DNA from: Nematostella vectensis
Lineage: Eukaryota > Cnidaria > Anthozoa > Actiniaria > Edwardsiidae
NCBI RefSeq assembly: GCF_932526225.1
Contig: NC_064035.1
Span: forward strand, 1,611,501-1,675,500
Length of the DNA: 64,000 nucleotides
Direction: 5' to 3'
Numbering within the stretch: the first letter of the stretch is position 1; each line of letters opens with the position of its first letter. The notes beneath the pieces were generated by a model. That model saw only the letters and a program-made list of their open reading frames with translations, had not been told where the DNA came from and did no database searches. The translations under genes were made by a program, and so were the position numbers. This document shows positions 1 through 12,100 of this stretch, piece after piece.

Positions 1-10
1 TTGTTCCCAG

Positions 11-3000
11 GGGTGAGATCAAGCTGGCCGATTTTGGCCTTGCAAGGCTGTATGAAGCCGATGAAAGGTGTGTTTAACCACGTTCTAAGTGACTGCTATG
101 TTGCTGGGAGTATAAACCATACTGTATTCTTGCAATGCTAAGATGGATCATTTTCTTATTTGTGCAGAAGACCGTATACCAATAAGGTGATCACGTTATG
201 GTATAGACCTCCTGAGTTGTTACTTGGTGAGGAGAGATATGGACCCGGCATAGATATATGGAGCGTTGGGTGAGTTAATTGACTTGCCTCTCAACATCAA
301 TGTTGTATGTTTATTTATTTAGAGAATTTCATCACATTTATAAACAGCACTATACTATACTTAGCACAATATTAAACAAATAGAAACAAATGTGTTAAAA
401 GTGTTAAGCAAACAAACATCTGGGTCCAACACCATTTTGTGATTTTTATATGCATATACTCTCACCCACTTGCAAAATGTGTTTAACGTTTTCCTTGAAA
501 GAGCAGAAATAAAAATAATACAAGTTTTTAATTTTTTTACATATCAACATGGGTCAATTTTGATAAACTTCAATTCAATTAGATAGAAAAATCAAGAAAC
601 AGTTTAAGACGTCTTTGCAAACTAGGTAGGCTTGTGGTGTCTTTCCCAATTACTGGACAGAAAGTTGTAACCTTTTTCCTAAAATAAGCACATGAATAGG
701 ATTGAATTGTACTTTTCTGTGTTTCGCCATGTAGATGTGTAGGTAGGGGCTTGGAAATGTATTCATTATCACATTCATCTACAGATGCATTCTTGCTGAG
801 TTATTCACAAAGAAGCCAATATTTCCAGCATATCAAGAGATTGGTCAACTGGAGCTGATCAGGTCAGAGATTTAACTAACGTTATGCATGATTTAGCAGC
901 ATTGTGACAATGATAGTTTTTGTCTCTACTGTACAGTGCATACAGTATGTAGCTTTGCTTATACACATATATAGCACATATGTGACCCTGCAAGGGAAAA
1001 CGTACAGTACACTAGTGAAAACGTTTTAGGGCAAATCTGGAAGATCAACAAACGCTTATTCTATAATGAGGGAACAATATTGTTAATAATGGGGGAACGA
1101 TGTTGCTTCGTTATATCGTTCATAAACAATCTTGTTCCCGGGGCACAATCGGAAGAACGTTATTTAAATTCGGAAGTTTGTTCCTTTCAAATTTGAAAAA
1201 AACGCTCTAAAGTTCGGGTGATTGTTCTCTAAAATTCGGAAAGTTCGAAAGATCGTTCTCTTAAAATTTGGAAGATCGTTCTTTGAAGCTCAGGAGAACA
1301 ATCTTTAATAATTTGGAAGATCATCTCTAGAAATTCAGAAGAATGCTCTTAAAGTTTGGAAGAATGTCCTTGATATTTGCCATATGCAAACTAAGAAAGT
1401 GAGTCGACTCTATTTGTATTTGCAATACAACGACATGTTAACAGTGACGACAGACTTCTCTAAAAAGAGTCCTCTATATCTCAGCTTTCTTTTGCCATTA
1501 GGACTGTTAGGGTACATAGTTACGATCCGTAAAGTTCGAAAATTGATTTGTTTGAGCCGTATGTAAATTAAGAAAGCGAGTCTGCTGTTGATATTTTATT
1601 GTCTTTTCAAAACAAAATGTTGATGGCGACCACAACTTTACTATGATGGCTTTGCGCTTGTTATTCAACTCGCACATCAATAAGACCTCCTAAAAAAGAT
1701 TCCCTATATCTCAAATTTTAATTTGCTGTTACGATCATCGATTATGTGCCATATGCAAACAAAGAAAGTGATTCAGCTTTTAAACTTTGGAGAAACGATC
1801 TTGAAAATCAGAGATTGTTTCTCTTAGAAACCTGATATCGTTTTTGAATATCGTGAAAGCATTCTGCATAATCTGTCGAACAATATTTTTCATTCATAGC
1901 CCAAACGCTTTTCCTCTAGTGTACATTTCCCTTGCGGGGTCACATATAGGGAAAACTTCTCAATCTTGATAAGAAGCCAAGATCTACTGTAATGTCTTCC
2001 TCAAACTAAACAAGCTTGATTAAAAGTGTTACAGTATAAGGCATTTTAATTGTTATTTTTCCAGCCGTGTATGTGGTACGCCAACCCCTGCTGTTTGGCC
2101 CAGCATCATCAATCTCCCACACTTCCACAGTATCAAGCCCAAAAGACAGTATCGGAGAAGGATCCGAGAAGAGTTCAACTTGTAGGTTTTTGTACCTGTT
2201 TTGTTGTTGATGTTTTTCATTCTATATGCAGATGGCTGGGTTTAAAAGGTTTTTATGTGTATTTTTATTGACTGACTAATGTTTATTAAGTGTGCTCTGC
2301 ACCCTGCAGATGGGCTTGATCTGTTTGTTAATGTTATTTTGTTAATATCCTGTGATTTATAGTTATTTTGTTAATATCCTGTGTTTTATAGCCTACCAGA
2401 AGATGCGCTTGACCTGTTTGATGCGATGCTGACACTGGACCCAAGCCAGAGGATCACGGCAGAGAAGGCCCTTGAGCATCCCTTCCTCACTGATGTGAAC
2501 CCTCACAATATCATCCCACCAAGGTACAGTAGATAGGAACCCTCCCAATCTCATTTCACCAAGGTAGATAGGAACCCTCCCAATGTCATCCCACCAAGGT
2601 ACAGTAGATAGGAACCCTTCCAATATCATCCCACCAAGGTAGATAGGAACCCTCCCCAATATCATCCCACCAAGGTAGATAGGAACCCTCCAAATATCAT
2701 CCCACCAAGGTAGATAGGAACCCTCCAAATATCATCCCACCAAGGTAGATAGGAACCCTCCAAATATCATCCCACCAAGGTAGATAGGAACCCTCCCAAT
2801 ATCATCCCACCAAGGTAGATAGGAACCCTCCAATATCATCCCACCAAGGTACAGTAGATAGGAACCCTCCCAATATCATCCCATCAAGGTAGATAGGAAC
2901 CCTCCCAATATTATCCCACCAAGGTAGATAGGAACCCTCCCAATGTCATCCCACCAAGGTAGATAGGAACCCTCCCAATATCATCCCACCAAGGTACAGT

Positions 3001-6000
3001 AGATAGGAACCCTCCCAATATCATCTCACCAAGGTAGATAGGAACCCTCCCAATGTCATCCCACCAAGGTAGATAGGAACCCTCCCAATATCATCCCACC
3101 AAGGTAGATAGGAACCCTCCCAATATCATCCCACCAAGGTACAGTAGATAGGAACCCTCCCAATGTCATCCCACCAAGGTAGATAGGACCCCTCACAATA
3201 TCATCCCACCAAGCTACAGTAGATAGGAACCCTCCTAATATCATCCCACCAAGGTAGATAGGAACCCTCCAAATATCAATCCACCAAGGAAGAGAGGAAC
3301 CCTCCAAATATCATCCCACCAAGGTAGATAGTAGCCCTCCCAATATCATCCCACCAAGGTAGATAGGAACCCTCCCAATATCATCCCACCAAGGTAGATA
3401 GGAACCCTCCCAATATCATCCCACCAAGGTAGATAGGAACCCTCCAAATATCATCCCACCAAGGTAGATAGGAACCCTCCCAATATCATCCCACCAAGGT
3501 AGATAGGAACCCTCCCAATATCATCCCACCAAGTTAGATAGGAACCCTCCCAATATCATCCCACCAAGGTAGATAGGAACCCTCCCAATATCATCCCACC
3601 AAGGTAGATAGGAACCCTCCAAATATCATCCCACCAAGGTAGATAGGAACCCTCCCAATATCATCCCACCAAGGTAGATAGGAACCCTCCCAATATCATC
3701 CCACCAAGGTACAGTAGATAGGAACCCTCCAAATATCATCCCACCAAGGTAGATAGGAACCCCCCCAATATCATCCCACCAAGGTAGATAGGAACCCTCC
3801 CAATATCATCCCACCAAGGTAGATAGGAACCCTCCCAATATCATCCCACCAAGGTAGATAGGAACCCTCCAAATATCATCCCACCAAGGTAGATAGGAAC
3901 CCTCCCAATGTCATCCCACCAAGGTAGATAGGAACCCTCCCAATATCATCCCACCAAGGTAGATAGGAACCCTCCCAATATCATCCCACCAAGGTAGATA
4001 GGAACCCTCCAAATATCATCCCACCAAGGTAGATAGGAACTCTCCAATATCATCCCACCAAGGTACAGTAGATAGGAACCCTCCAAATATCATCCCACCA
4101 AGGTAGATAGGAACCCTCCCAATATCATCCCACCAAGGTAGATAGGAACCCTCCAAATATCATCCCACCAAGGTAGATAGGAACCCTCCCAATATCATCC
4201 CACCAAGGTAGATAGGAACCCTCCCAATATCATCCCACCAAGGTAGATAGGAACCCTCCAAATATCATCCCACCAAGGTAGATAGGAACCCCCCCAATAT
4301 CATCCCACCAAGGTAGATAGGAACCCTCCCAATATCATCCCACCAAGATAGATAGGAACCCTCCCAATATCATCCCACCAAGGTAGATAGGAACCCTCCA
4401 AATATCATCCCACCAAGGTAGATAGGAACCCTCCCAATATCATCCCACCAAGGTAGATAGGAACCCTCCCAATATCATCTCACCAAGGTAGATAGGAACC
4501 CTCCAAATATCATCCCACCAAGGTAGATAGGAACCCTCCCAATATCATCCCACCAAGGTAGATAGGAACCCTCCCAATATCATCCCACCAAGGTAGATAG
4601 GAACCCTCCCAATATCATCCCACCAAGGTAGATAGGAACCCTCCCAATATCATCCCACCAAGGTAGATAGGAACCCTCCAAATATCATCCCACCAAGGTA
4701 CAGTAGATAGGAACCCTCCCAATATCATCCCACCAAGGTACAGTAGATAGGAACCCTCCCAATATCATCCCATCAAGGTAGATAGGAACCCTCCCAATAT
4801 CATCCCACCAAGGTAGATAGGAACCCTCCCAATATCATCCCACCAAGGTAGATAGGAACCCTCCAAATATCATCCCACCAAGGTAGATAGGAACCCTCCC
4901 AATATTACCCCACCAAGGTACAGTAGATAGGAACCCTCCCAATATCATCCCACCAAGGTAGATAGGAACCCTCCCAATATCATCCCACCAAGGTAGATAG
5001 GAACCCTCCCAATATCATCCCACCAAGGTAGATAGGAACCCTCCCAATATCATCCCATCAAGGTAGATAGGAACCCTCCCAATATTATCCCACCAAGGTA
5101 GATAGGAACCCTCCAAATATCATCCCACCAAGGTAGATAGGAACCCTCCAAATATCATCCCACCAAGGTAGATAGGAACCCTTCCAATATCATCCCACCA
5201 AGGAAGATAGGAACACTCCCAATATCATCCCACCAAGGTACAGTAGATAGGAACACTCCCAATATCATCCCACCAAGGTACAGTAGATAGGCACCCTCCA
5301 AATATCATCCCACCAAGGTACAGTAGATAGTAGCCCTCCCAATATCATCCCAACAAGGTAGATAGGAACCCTCCAAATATCATCCCACCAAGGTACAGTA
5401 GATAGGAACCCTCCCAATATCATCTCATCAAGGTAGATAGGAACCCTCCCAATATCATCCCATCAAGGTAGATAGGAACCCCCCCAATATCATCCCACCA
5501 AGGTAGATAGGAACCCCCCCAATATCATCCCACCAAGGTAGATAGGAACCCTCCCAATATTATCCCACCAAGGTACAGTAGATAGGAACCCTCCCAATGT
5601 CATCCCACCAAGGTACAGTAGATAGGAACCCTCCCAATATCATCCCACCAAGGTAGATAGGAACCCTCCCAATGTCATCCCACCAAGGTACAGTAAATAG
5701 GAACCCTCCAAATATCATCCCGCCAAGGTAGATAGGATACCTCCCAATATCATCCCATCAAGGTACAGTAGATAGGAACCCTCCCAATATCGACCCACCA
5801 AGGTAGATAGGAACCCTCTCAATATCGTACCACCAAGGTAGATAGGAACCCTCCCAATATCGTACCACCAAGGTAGATAGGAACCCTCCCAATATCGTAC
5901 CACCAAGGTACAGTAGATAGGAACCCTCCCAATGTCATCCCACCAAGGTACAGTAGAAAGGAACCCTCCCAATATCATTCCACCAAGGTAGATAGGAACC

Positions 6001-6878
6001 CCCCCCCCCCCCAATTCGTCCCACCAAGGTAGATAGGGTCCTAAATATGAACTTTTTCTGTTTTATTGTGATGGCTATTCAATTTTTCTGTTCAATTGTT
6101 GATGCTTTTTTGTTTGCCCTTCAGCTTACCTACATGGCAGGACTGTCATGAAATGTGGTGCAAGAAACGCAAGCGCAAAGCTGGTGGACGCCTTAGTGGT
6201 GAAGATGCAAAGCATCAAAAGATGGACTCACAGGCGGGAGGTGTGGAGCCTGAAGGGGACGGGCGTGGCAGCCAACCAGGTCAAGAGGGTGACCTTACTG
6301 CTTCCCTCAAGGCAGGCTCTGACTTTCCTGCATACTCCGAGGGCCGCCCACACGAGCAGCTAGTTGAAGATGAAGATAGTTTGGACTACAGCCAGAAGTT
6401 GGGCTACAGCGATGCTCACTATAAAACGGACTATGTGGATGTGCAGACAAACCAGTCATTCCACTCCTCTGAGGGGAAGGCAGAGTACAGAAGCGCGATG
6501 AATACTTTATCTTACCAACGAACTGAATCCATCGCAGCTAGTGATGGTGGTAAATCGTACAGTGAGACGGCTCCTTACCACTACGAACAGCTCTCCCCCC
6601 CATCTTCCCACCCTGATGACTATAAAGACAGCAGGGAGTATGCAAGTTACGGATATGCACCAGAATCTATCACTAGTACAAGGGAATTTGACAGGTCTGG
6701 CCTTAATCCAGGGGATGCAGAAAGACTGAGATTCCGTGGCCAGTTTAGCAATAACTATGCAAGAGAGAATACTGTGTACAAGCCCCGGCAGGAGTCCAGT
6801 TATGACCGGTATAGAGATGGCGTGGATGCTCAGGATGAAACCCCTGAAGGAAGGGGGGATTCTTTCCCACATTGGTGA
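11..6878 (+). CDS. CDK12: CDK12/CDK13-type cyclin-dependent kinase, 3' part (gene starts before the window)
   Basis: Family role: with cyclin K, a nuclear kinase phosphorylating the RNA polymerase II C-terminal domain during elongation. Coding exons read directly: 11-67, 171-269, 785-862, 2065-2181, 2392-2523, 6125-6878; all junctions are GT-AG and every intron splits a codon after its second base. The window encodes about 411 residues. Visible: the DFG motif ([10 protein letters not shown]), activation loop and APE-equivalent ([14 protein letters not shown]), the subdomain IX region (GIDIWSVG), the CMGC-insert region ([12 protein letters not shown]) and the kinase C-lobe end ([17 protein letters not shown]). 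The C-terminal extension [17 protein letters not shown] is typical of CDK12/13 and separates it from CDK9. The tail after it is Ser/Tyr/Glu-rich and low complexity. Cnidarians likely have one gene ancestral to vertebrate CDK12 and CDK13. Intron 5 (2524-6124) is almost entirely minisatellite. Confidence 0.93.
977..1953. mobile_element. Non-autonomous DNA transposon (MITE-like) in CDK12 intron 3
   Basis: The left end at about 977 reads TATGTGACCCTGCAAGGGAA and goes on to TACACTAG. The right end near 1917-1950 is its reverse complement (CTAGTGTAC ... CCCTTGCGGGGTCACATA) with about two mismatches over roughly 30 nt. The interior of about 900 bp has degenerate repeats around 'GGAAGATCGTTCT' and no credible transposase ORF. 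Terminal inverted repeats without coding capacity fit a MITE-like element; the superfamily is not assignable. Target-site duplication is unclear, since the TATA-like flank is ambiguous. Confidence 0.7.
2524..6038 (+). repeat. Minisatellite of 35/40 bp, about 98 copies, built from the CDK12 exon 5 donor junction
   Basis: The unit is 26 nt matching the last 26 nt of the upstream coding exon (25 of 26 identical to AACCCTCCCAATATC...CACCAAG) followed by intron bases GTAGATAGG (35 bp form) or GTACAGTAGATAGG (40 bp form). Every copy therefore recreates AAG|GTAGAT or AAG|GTACAG, the same 5' splice site that ends exon 5 at 2523. The two length forms are interspersed through the array. It ends in a poly-C copy near 6000-6038, about 85 bp before the acceptor of the last exon. 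Occasional units have CCCACCAAGATAG or similar substitutions that destroy the GT. Confidence 0.97.
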
Positions 6879-7036
6879 CCCTTTCCTCTCGTTTGTGATG
6901 GACAAGTCTATTTTACAGCAGAAGTGCACCTCAAACTTCTCATATGGCCTTGCATTTGTTGGTCTTATAGTTGTTGAATTGAATGGAATATTTTTGACAT
7001 ACTATTTTGTTAAGTGCCTGTATCAGGAGAAGGCCT

Positions 7037-7703
7037 ACAATGATTCGTTCAAACGATGCATCCATCAGGCTTCCTTAATGGCGAATTGCCAAGATGCCAA
7101 ACGTGCGCAGTTAGATGCTTCTCGGATTACAATGATTCGTTCAAACGATGCATCCATCAGGCTTCCTTAATGGCGAATTGCCAAGATGCCAAACGTGCGC
7201 AGTTAGATGCTTCTCGGATTACAATGATTCGTTCAAACGATGCATCCATCAGGCTTCCTTAATGGCGAATTGCCAAGATGCCAAACGTGCGCAGTTAGAT
7301 GCTTCTCGGATTACAATGATTCGTTCAAACGATGCATCCATCAGGCTTCCTTAATGGCGAATTGCCAAGATGCCAAACGTGCGCAGTTAGATGCTTCTCA
7401 GATTACAATGATTTGTTCAAACGATGCATCCATCAGGCTTCCTTAATGGCGAATTGCCAAGATGCCAAACGTGCGCAGTTAGATGCTTCTCGGATTACAA
7501 TGATTCGTTCAAACGATGCATCCATCAGGCTTCCTTAATGGCGAATTGCCAAGATGCCAAACGTGCGCAGTTAGATGCTTCTCGGATTACAATGATTCGT
7601 TCAAACGATGCATCCATCAGGCTTCCTTAATGGCGAATTGCTAAGATGCCAAACGTGCGCAGTTAGATGCTTCTCGGATTACAATGATTCGTTCAAACGA
7701 TGA
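7037..7703 (+). repeat. 92 bp tandem repeat, 7.2 copies, in the CDK12 3' UTR
   Basis: Copies begin at 7037, 7129, 7221, 7313, 7405, 7497, 7589 and 7681 (partial) with ACAATGATTCGTTCAAACGA. They are almost identical (a few single-base differences in copies 5 and 7), implying recent expansion or homogenisation. The array lies between the CDK12 stop (6878) and the AATAAA at 7935, so it is probably transcribed. Each unit contains the small palindromes CGTTcaAACG and GATGCATC. The short ORFs through it are by-products of the period. Confidence 0.95.
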
Positions 7704-7934
7704 TGGTGCACGTGAATGAAATCTCTCTATTAAATTATATGTGTAGTCCATCACATTTTTCTAACTCTGTTTTGTGTTTACTAGCTTCCTTTGCTTCTTT
7801 TGTAAATAGCCATTTGTACCACAGTGTAAATAGCCCGCAGCCCCCGCCATGGGAGATGAGAATTCGTTGGTCCGTAAAGTATAATTTTGATACAAATTGA
7901 CTGGGACAGAATTAATTTGTGTCACTTCTTAGAA

Positions 7935-7940
7935 AATAAA
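7935..7940 (+). terminator. AATAAA polyadenylation signal, probable 3' end of CDK12
   Basis: First canonical hexamer downstream of the CDK12 stop (6878), giving a 3' UTR of about 1.07 kb that includes the 92 bp array. Position is seen; use is inferred. Confidence 0.55.
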
Positions 7941-7959
7941 AGAAACTTGCTGAGAGTAT

Positions 7960-9145
7960 TAAAATTTATTTTCATCCTTTTTGCTTTGTAATCATGTCTT
8001 TGCTCCAAGTCGACCTCGGCTGCTTACCGTGTGTCCGGAATGTCACGGAAAGCCATCGAGGCGAGGTTTTTGAGGTCGCGTTGCAGCGACCGAACAAGTG
8101 TATCTAAACCCTGAGAACGGGAATGACAGAGGGGAGCAAGGAATACGGACAATGGAGAAACTGAGAACGTAATGTAATAAAAATCTGCCACACTTTTTGC
8201 ATAATAAGCAAGAATTTCAGTTTTATTTAAGCGAGTTCCCTAGATTTTGGGTGTATTTTGTCTCTAAAGCGCCATTTTGCGATTGAATTTCAGATCTGGT
8301 AACATTAACGAAATCATTGTAAACAACGATAGCAAAGGGTGACGAAACTGTCTGTAAAACTATTTATTGGCAAATGCTACAAAGAAAATTCTTGGGTGCG
8401 TCAGATTTATACGAAGTGCGTCATCTCTACATCACAAAGTGCGTCGTTACAGTTTGTGAAACTCTACACTTCAAATCGCATTATTTGTGATTTTCAGACG
8501 CTAAATTTAGGTTTGAGAATACCATACCCGATGCCTGCTAAGAAAAATTGGATCTCTAGAATCTGAAATTATCCTTAAAAATTAGAGGAGAATAGCGTAG
8601 CTTACTTACGGCCGTAGCAGGGGGAGGGGCATTGTGCCCCCCCCCCCCCCCCCCAAAAAAAAAAAAAAAAATCTTCACGTTGGCTGCTACGGCTCTGTTA
8701 CTAGAGGTCTCGTCACAAAATTTTCCAAATCCGTAGAACCAAAACATCGCGTGTGTTTCAATGGAGCTTCCTTTTTTTATTCTGGGCACAAGGAATGTCA
8801 AATACAAGGAAGTACAAAGGTTAAAGCAGCAATGTAGACCTAGGTCGTAGTGTGCTGCACTACATTACTATAGCATCAACACACCCATTTCCAAGAGACA
8901 CAAGCGTCGGGTAATGGCAGCTGAAGGTAGCAGAATGGGTGGAATTTCCTTTATTCCATTCCGGAATGGGAACGCGGGATAAACGGAGTAACTACGCAGC
9001 TGCTTTGTCTCTTTTTCTATTCTAATCATTCTCATTCCGGAATTACGAGTGACAAACGCGTCATAAAATTTAGTCGGCTGTGCGCACTTTTTTTCTTGGG
9101 TTACCTGTGGTCATTGCCAGAGACTGGTTTCTAGATGTATGCAAT
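7960..9145. other. Intergenic, CDK12 to MLX; poly-C/poly-A transposon remnant
   Basis: No gene recognised. Around 8600-8670 a GGCCGTAGCAGGGGG motif is followed by runs of C and then A. A similar GGGGCATGTGCCCCC arrangement recurs at 61.69-61.83 kb, so this looks like a piece of a dispersed repeat family. The last few hundred bases should contain the MLX promoter; no TATA box is evident. Confidence 0.4.
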
Positions 9146-12100
9146 ATGGCCGTCGAGTGGAACGATACGGAGGTAAAGCTGCGTTCTCTTTCCCATAGAT
9201 TCGCTAATAGCAATTCTCACGCCTATTAAGGCAGTCAAATTATTTCTTTACCTACCTTTCGGTCATTGAATGACTGTGTGAGATATGTATAAATCGATTG
9301 ACTTCAGAGAAAGTATATTTTTTCAAGGTTGTTTCGCTTACGTTTCGAGCTTTAGCCCTTCGTCTGTGCACGAAGATTCGACTATAATGGATATAAGATA
9401 GCGATCAACTCGCATAATCGAATATTTATATTCCTTTTTAATTTTGTCAAGGATTATTTTGATGATGCCGATGCTAATAATAGTTGCAAATAATCATCTT
9501 TGAAACTAAATGGTTTTTGGTCACACTCTTTTTGTAAATTTGTTAACTCTAGCTCTTTCCTTATTTAAAGGGATTGTAACGCAGGATCCAACTGTGTAAA
9601 ATTGTATCCAACTGTATGTTCTTAATAAAGTGGTAAACGCTTTTTATCTTTTCTTCAGATAGTAAGTTTGTCTAGTGAGATCGACGACCAGCAGAATTCA
9701 GGTATGACTTACAGCTTCCAACAAATATATAAATCATGTGCCATATACCTGCCCTAAGAGATGCATCATATTACCTCTCTTTGTAGATTCGATAGATGTA
9801 AAGTCTGAACCTCCTAGCCCAGAGGATGGAAACAAAACCATTGGTAAACTAATCTGCTTCACCTATCTTGTCTTTTGCCACTTACAAAGTATACAATGGA
9901 AATTGAGATTAATTTTGAAATTTCACCAGATTCTGATGCCCTAGATGAATTAGATTTTGACTCCTCGTCATCTTCCAAGCAGAATAGACGATTTGCACAT
10001 AGCGTAGCAGAACAGAAGAGGAGGGATGCAATAAAAGTAACTAGTTAATGCTATGATAATAATGATAATAAAAATGGTGATGATAATTAAATTCCCCTTG
10101 CAGGCACAAGACTGAATGGGAAGCTGTTAAAAACATAATGTGTGATTTTTTTTCAGAAAGGCTATGATGATTTGCAGTCAATAGTGCCTACATGTCAACA
10201 TAGCACCTCAGCGGGATCCCCAAAACTCAGCAAAGCCATTATTCTGCAAAGAAGTAGGTCACTGGTCCACTAAGTGGGTGTTATCTTTTTAATTACATAT
10301 CAGCTTACTGTATATGGGTTTTAAGTAGGCTTATTAGTAATTCTTTAAGTAGCACTTAATTAATTTACTCATTATAAAATTGAGGTCCAGGAAGTGCAAA
10401 TCTTGTCATTTATGTTTTTGGGGGGTAATTTTAATTATATTTGATGTACTAATTTTATTTATTGTTACCCAATTCAATGTATCCGACATACAGACAGACA
10501 TACATTTTATGAACTTTCCAATTTATTTCCAAAAATGTTTCTTTATATAAAAAGAGCATAATGTCCAATTATTAATTTACTTGTATTTACTGCCTTATTC
10601 AATAGAAATTGAGATGTGTACTCTCATTCCGAAATTGTTGTTGACAGGAATTGTTCTATAAAGGGGGAAGGGTGTGTAAATTAGAGGATTTAGAGCTAAC
10701 ACAAATGCTGTAAAACAACTGCGTATGTAGTCAGTCGGATGTGGGGTATGCATTAAACGTTAGCATTTATTTTTACCAAGTTCTGCTTGCTTCTTTGATG
10801 TTTCCCCAACATTAACCACAGCTATGTTTTTCAGCAATTGAATATGTGAGCTTCATGCACCATCAGAGAAAAAAACATGAAGAAGAGCTTGAGAAACTGC
10901 GAAAGGAGGTCCTAGCACTGAAGATCATGAAACAGTAAGTTTTTCTAATGACATTATCACCCAGCATTTGTGACATTGCTACACTTGGTTGACCACAAGA
11001 CAAAGGAAGTGTTCAAAGGCAAAGAAATTGTTTAAAGACAGAGGAAGTGTCCGTAGACAAAGGATTGTTTAAAGACAAAGGAAGTGTGTGAAGACAAAGG
11101 GATTGTTTAAAGACAAAGGAAGTGTTTGAAGGCAAAACATCCCCAAACAAGACAAGGATGTTGGATTCACCGAGGTCACACAACAACCAATTTGGCTATA
11201 ATATGACCAACCAACCTGTAGAAACTGATCTATTTTTCTTTTCTCACATAAAAGGAATTATGAACAGATTGCAAGGGCCCATGCTGATCAGGTTGGTATA
11301 TCCCGCTGTATGTGCCTGATACTAACCAGCAAACTACCAGGAATTAACCAGCAAATGTCCAGGAACTAACCAGCAAACGTCCAGGAACTAACCAGGAAAC
11401 TACCAGGAACTAAACGATAAAACTATAAAGGCAGATACAAACTGTAGAAAAACTAGATGGTCTGCTTAGCCAGCAAACTACTAGCAAATAACTTAAAAAA
11501 TATATAGCTAAGCAGGTGTCTTTTATAGTGTAAAGATCCGAAATGTAAAAGACTACCCCACCCATCATTCTGACAGTTCTAAAACAAGGAATCTGGAATA
11601 TAATGATGTAACATCCAATTTTTAAATTTGACAGCCAATGTCAGGACAGCAAGTTTCAGAAGAGGCAAAGTTTAGTGTGGTAAGTGCTAGTCTAAAGTCT
11701 GGGTCAAGTGCTACAGATAGCAGGTGGTGGGGAGACAGTACCCCCTCCCCTAGCAAGACCCTGCCCCGCTAGCCAGCAAATACAGAGTGACTTGGCTGCC
11801 CCCACCCCCACCCCCCCAGACAAAACATTCTTTCTTCTTCATGGTGTCTCTAGACATTTGAAATATTGTCTTGTTTTTTTTTAAAGTTCAAAGCCATATT
11901 GGATAACCAGTTTGTCACATTTGATGGGACGGTGGTAGTGAATGACTTTGACAGTCTATCGTCTGGGATATTCCACTGGCTAGAGGAGTACTGCAAACCC
12001 CAGGTAGATTGAAGGACTAAAGATTACAGCTATACAAGATTGATATTGAGGTGTTCTGTGCCCTTCCTTCTCCCAGTTTATCATTTCTTTCTTTGCCATT

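Noticed and set aside
2393-6014. Minus-strand ORFs with [12 protein letters not shown]-type repeats
   Set aside because: Antisense of the CDK12 donor-junction array.
6507-6929. 140-codon minus-strand ORF
   Set aside because: Shadow of the last CDK12 coding exon.
7056-7630. Five identical 68-codon ORFs
   Set aside because: Reading through the 92 bp 3' UTR repeat; each just restarts in the next copy.
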